Shown one piece after another: positions 60,796-64,000 of a DNA stretch of 64,000 nucleotides (position 1 is its first letter; every line of letters begins with the position of its first letter). Source of the stretch: Rathayibacter sp. SW19 (GTDB lineage: Bacteria; Actinomycetota; Actinomycetes; Actinomycetales; Microbacteriaceae); NCBI RefSeq assembly GCF_030866825.1, contig NZ_CP133020.1, positions 3,968,001-4,032,000 on the forward strand, given 5' to 3'. Below the pieces are notes generated by a model. The model did no database searches and was not told where the DNA came from. It saw only the letters and a list, made by a program, of their open reading frames with translations. The translations under genes were made by a program, and so were the position numbers.

Positions 60796-60901
60796 ATTGC
60801 AATTCCGATCGAGACGTCGCGCATCGCCGAACGTACCGCGGCAATCGCCGCGCGTACAGATGGCGCCGAACATCCGCTGGGCGGCGACTGCGAGCTCGGT
60901 G

Positions 60902-61975
60902 TCAGCGAAGATGCCGCGGCTCGATCTGTAGTTCTACAGGCAACTCAACGGTGTGCGCCGGGCTGTTGCTTGCCTGCCCCTCGATGCGGGCGAGCAGCAG
61001 TTCAACCGCGCGTCGACCCAGTTCGCCGCCATCATGGGCAACGACAGACAAAGGCACTGGTGACAGGTCCGCGAACTCGAACGAGTCGAATCCGATGAGC
61101 CTGACCTCCGGCGCATGCGCCGGAGCGGTCGAGTGGAACGTGACGATGGCGCGGATGGCGCCGAGTGTGTTGCGGTTATTTGCGGAGAAGACCGCGGTCG
61201 GTGGGAGCGCGTGAGTGAACAGCTCAGCCAGCGCTCGTTCCGCTCCCGCGGCTTCCTGCTGCCCTGTGCGGATGAGGTGCTCGTACACGGGCACATTGTG
61301 ATCACGGTGAGCATGTCGGTAGCCCTCAAGACGGCGCTGTCCGGTCAGCACTGACGTGCGCGTACCCAAGAACGCGATACGTCGGTGACCTTCGTCCAGA
61401 AGTCGGCTGGTCGCCTCGTATGCCCCTCCGATGTCGTCGATTAGTACCGTGTCGACCTCAAGGCCCGGAACGGGGCGCGAGGCAAAGACCATTGGAATGT
61501 TGCCCAACGCTTCGCGGGTAAGGTGCTCAGAATGAGCAGGGTCAGCGGGCACAACAATCAGGCCTTCCACCCGGCGGCCGATGAAGTCGGCGACGAGCTG
61601 GCGCTCGAGATCGGGATCTTCGTTGGAGTTTCCCACCATGATGCGCCGACCGGCCTTGGCGGCGACTTGCTCGATTCCACGCTGCAACTCGGCATAGTAC
61701 GGGTTCGCAATGTTGGTGATCGTGACACCGATGAGTCCGGATTTGTGCCCAGGCCGCAGGCTGCGAGCATTCTCATTCCGGCGGAAGCCCAACTCGAGCG
61801 CCGCCCTCTCCACACGCGTGCGCAACCGAGGGCGCACGTTGGCGCTGCCATCGAAGACACGGGATACGGTCATGGGACTGACCTGGGCTCGCTCGGCAAC
61901 ATCCTTGATCGTAGGGGGCTTGGTCCTCACAGGCGGTAGATCATTGTCCCGGCGCCCGCCACTCATAGCAGACAA
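60902..61975 (-). CDS. LacI-family transcriptional regulator 2
   Basis: A 357-residue repressor with TIKDVAERAQVSPMTVSRVFDGSANV, RNENARSLRPGHKSGLIGVTITNIANPYYAE, VEGLIVVPADPAHSEHL and AVFSANNRNTLGAIRA. Paralogue of regulator 1, with which it shares most of the DNA-binding region and the operator type. It lies between the ABC operon and the divergent ROK gene. ATG 61975 or 61966. Confidence 0.92.
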   Translation of the reverse strand: MSAMSGGRRDNDLPPVRTKPPTIKDVAERAQVSPMTVSRVFDGSANVRPRLRTRVERAALELGFRRNENARSLRPGHKSGLIGVTITNIANPYYAELQRGIEQVAAKAGRRIMVGNSNEDPDLERQLVADFIGRRVEGLIVVPADPAHSEHLTREALGNIPMVFASRPVPGLEVDTVLIDDIGGAYEATSRLLDEGHRRIAFLGTRTSVLTGQRRLEGYRHAHRDHNVPVYEHLIRTGQQEAAGAERALAELFTHALPPTAVFSANNRNTLGAIRAIVTFHSTAPAHAPEVRLIGFDSFEFADLSPVPLSVVAHDGGELGRRAVELLLARIEGQASNSPAHTVELPVELQIEPRHLR

Positions 61976-62027
61976 GGTACACCACCCCGCGCACCCATGT
62001 TCTCGTTCGACATTCGTAGGTCCAGAG

Positions 62028-62067
62028 TTGGGTGCATCGTCCGCACGCAGTATGTGGTAACGTTACC
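62028..62067 (+). promoter_or_regulatory. ROK-gene promoter with perfect LacI operator
   Basis: -35 TTGGGT (62028-62033), 17-bp spacer, -10 TATGTG (62051-62056), directly followed by GGTAACGTTACC (62056-62067), a perfect 12-bp palindrome (TGGTAACGTTACCA counting flanks). Binding would block the start site. Confidence 0.75.
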
Positions 62068-62086
62068 AGCATTATCAGGAGGAACG

Positions 62087-63010
62087 ATGACAACGTTGTG
62101 CATTGACCTAGGCGGCACGTCGGCCAAACTCGGCGTGTACGACGCCGGTCGTGCGCTTTCTTCCGCACGCATTCCGGTTTCCGGTCACCCCGTCGATCTC
62201 GAAACCATTCGTCTCGCAGCCGGGGATTTGCGCGCGACGGTCGACGCCGTCATCGACCAGGTCGCGGTCGCCGTGCCGGGCATCGTCGACCAGGCCAGCG
62301 GCACTCTTGTGGCCGCCCACGGCAAGTACACATACGCACTGGGGATGGACCTTCGATCATGGGCGGCACAAGTCTTTGATGTGCCTGCGCTGATTGAAAA
62401 CGATGCCCGCGCAGCGCTGTTCGGCGAGGTCGCTTTCGGGGTCGCTCAAGGCCACACCGACGCCGTCCTGGTCATGCTCGGAACCGGTATCGGCACCGCC
62501 GCGATAATGGATGGCCGCCTCATCCGCGGCGCTCACGACCATGCGGGCGTGCTTGGTGGCCACGTCACCGTCGACATCGACGGCCCACTCTGCAATTGCG
62601 GCAACGTTGGCTGCGCCGAGGCGGTTGCAAGCACCTGGGCGCTCGAGCGAGCGATTCGCGAGCACCCGGAATTCGCGACCTCGGATGCCTGGCACCGTCT
62701 GCTTGAGAACGGCTCAGTCGGCATTCTCGACCTGATGTCAGCTGACGATGACATCGCCCGCGACGTCCTGCAGCGATTCGTGCGCATCTGGGGTGCCGCC
62801 GCTGTTTCGTTGTGCCACGCATATGACCCCGACGTCGTCGTGGTGACAGGCGGCGTCTTGCGCACACCCGTTCACGTGCTCCCCGCCCTCACCTCATACA
62901 TAAACACGCATCTGTGGTCGTCGTTCCCGCGGCCGCGGATGCTTCTCCCCGAGAATCCGGAGCACTCCGTACTTCTTGGGCTTTCGGCGTTGGCCGAATC
63001 CAACCGTTGA
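62087..63010 (+). CDS. ROK-family sugar kinase
   Basis: A 307-residue kinase: ATP loop LCIDLGGTSAKLGVYD, catalytic IENDARAALFGE, MLGTGIGTAAIMDG, and zinc-type GPLCNCGNVGCAEAVAS. ROK enzymes phosphorylate free hexoses such as mannose or glucose. AGGAGG precedes ATG 62087. With the isomerase-like gene downstream it should turn mannose into fructose-6-phosphate. Confidence 0.92.
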   Translation: MTTLCIDLGGTSAKLGVYDAGRALSSARIPVSGHPVDLETIRLAAGDLRATVDAVIDQVAVAVPGIVDQASGTLVAAHGKYTYALGMDLRSWAAQVFDVPALIENDARAALFGEVAFGVAQGHTDAVLVMLGTGIGTAAIMDGRLIRGAHDHAGVLGGHVTVDIDGPLCNCGNVGCAEAVASTWALERAIREHPEFATSDAWHRLLENGSVGILDLMSADDDIARDVLQRFVRIWGAAAVSLCHAYDPDVVVVTGGVLRTPVHVLPALTSYINTHLWSSFPRPRMLLPENPEHSVLLGLSALAESNR

Positions 63011-63027
63011 CCATTGAAAGGATTCTG

Positions 63028-64000
63028 GTGACTCACGCAACCGACGCCCGTACTAACTACATCACCCAACCGACGATCCCGCTGCCTGCTGGAAGCACGA
63101 TCTGGACAGGTGATGACGCATGGGGGCACTTGGCCGACGCTGCCTCGGCGTCAGCCGCGTCAGTCATTGCGATCGACACCTACCCGGGGGTCGACCTGCC
63201 CCAAATGCTCGCAACTCTCCAACGCGCCATGCCGACATTCACGATCGTCAACGTCGAGGAGAGGGCCGCGCTGCCGATCGAGGCGATCGATGGACTGATC
63301 GGACGGAATCTGACCGAGGACCGAGTCTTCGGCGTTCTGAGCAACTACGCGCTCGACGAGTTCTACGACGCACAAGCCCTGCTCGACCTCGGTGCCGAAA
63401 TCGCTTCTTCCGGCCAGCCGACGATTGTCGTCGGCTGGGGTGCGACGCTCGCCGTTTCGGATGCCGACATCGTGGTGCTCGCGGACCTCGCGCGCTGGGA
63501 GATTCAGCGGCGGCAGCGCGCGGGCGCCCCGAATTGGCGATGCGACAACGGCTCCGAAGACGATCTCCGCAAGTACAAGCGTGGCTTCTTTGTCGAATGG
63601 CGCACTGCTGACCAGCACAAGCGCACCTTCCTGGACCGCGTGGACTTCCTCCTCGACACAAATCGCGGTATCGAGGAGGCCGCATTGATCACCGGCGACT
63701 CATTCCGACTCGCGCTTCAGACAGCCGCTACGAAACCGTTCCGCGTCGTGCCCTTCTTCGACCCCGGAGTCTGGGGCGGACAATGGATGAAGCAAAAGAT
63801 CGGATTGGACCCGGCATCCGAGAACTATGCTTGGTGTTTCGATTGCGTGCCCGAAGAGAACTCGCTCCTGCTCGAGCGGGACGGTCGCGTCGTTGAAATT
63901 CCGGCCATGGATCTCGTGCTGAGTCAGCCGCGCACACTGTTGGGTGATCGCACTTTCTCACGCTTCGGCGCCGAATTCCCCATCCGCTTCGACCTTCTCG
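63028..64000 (+). CDS. Class I mannose-6-phosphate-isomerase-like protein (3' end missing)
   Basis: The frame stays open from GTG 63028 (GAAAGGA five bases upstream) to the window edge, 324 codons. Residues 1 to about 225 are an N-terminal domain (WTGDDAWGHLADAAS, YKRGFFVEWRTADQHKRTFLD) seen in the long, roughly 590-residue form of these isomerases; the cupin part starts at PFFDPGVWGGQWMK with LLGDRTFSRFGAEFPIRFD. Enzyme would convert mannose-6-phosphate to fructose-6-phosphate. The conserved zinc residues lie beyond the edge. 17 bp after the ROK gene, same operon. Confidence 0.8.
   Translation, partial: MTHATDARTNYITQPTIPLPAGSTIWTGDDAWGHLADAASASAASVIAIDTYPGVDLPQMLATLQRAMPTFTIVNVEERAALPIEAIDGLIGRNLTEDRVFGVLSNYALDEFYDAQALLDLGAEIASSGQPTIVVGWGATLAVSDADIVVLADLARWEIQRRQRAGAPNWRCDNGSEDDLRKYKRGFFVEWRTADQHKRTFLDRVDFLLDTNRGIEEAALITGDSFRLALQTAATKPFRVVPFFDPGVWGGQWMKQKIGLDPASENYAWCFDCVPEENSLLLERDGRVVEIPAMDLVLSQPRTLLGDRTFSRFGAEFPIRFDLL

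Overview
The window is high-GC DNA from an actinobacterium, most likely of the family Microbacteriaceae. This rests on the GATGCC-rich codon style, tRNA-Trp directly upstream of secE, paired MaoC-type (HadA/HadB-like) genes beside murB, PspC-fused histidine kinases, a form I cox cluster and Microbacteriaceae-style dispersed repeats. No rRNA, CRISPR array, integrase or intact insertion sequence is visible.

Region 1 (1-16.98 kb) begins with the 5' part of secE and tRNA-Trp. It then carries what reads as an inositol-compound scavenging locus: a binding-protein ABC transporter, a glycerophosphodiester phosphodiesterase/inositol-monophosphatase fusion, a DUF6454-like protein, a second IMPase, a GntR/UTRA regulator, IolG-like and IolE-like enzymes, and iolC-aldolase-iolB-iolD. 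A TGT-N4-ACA palindrome recurs at almost every promoter here, and in the two best promoters it overlaps the -10 box. My model is import of a glycerophosphoinositol-like substrate, phosphodiester cleavage, dephosphorylation and inositol catabolism. An mgtC-family gene sits inside the block.

Region 2 (16.99-26.15 kb) holds an MFS exporter/MarR operon with two operators, a PspC-type envelope-stress two-component system, murB and two hot-dog dehydratase genes. murB and the dehydratases normally lie next to tRNA-Trp/secE, so region 1 and its neighbours look like an insertion of more than 20 kb into a conserved block.

Region 3 (26.2-29.6 kb) contains a 27-codon gene behind a tandem NrdR-box promoter and ahead of a terminator, a long inverted repeat, a flavin reductase/LLM monooxygenase pair and a VapBC module.

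Region 4 (29.67-36.84 kb) is a cox cluster in M-S-L order with the form I CoxL signature AYACSFR, an XdhC-like protein fused to a YHS domain, and the CoxD and CoxE maturation factors. It suggests aerobic oxidation of trace CO.

Region 5 (37.2-39.9 kb) encodes two secreted proteins. The second has six chaplin-like repeats, a collagen-like GTP stalk and a sortase tail. Region 6 (39.98-48.4 kb) has a sigma factor/ogt operon, tag, MaoC, a second VapBC, DUF1918, an oxidoreductase, HxlR and DHFR-like genes, and a graveyard of broken genes at 44.87-45.57 kb. It ends at decayed tRNA fragments (48.38 and 48.72 kb).

Region 7 (49.1-64 kb) is an alpha-mannoside utilisation cluster: two related LacI regulators sharing a GGTAACGTTACC operator, a sugar ABC transporter, two giant GH38 alpha-mannosidases around an oxidoreductase, a ROK sugar kinase and the start of a mannose-6-phosphate-isomerase-like gene running off the window.
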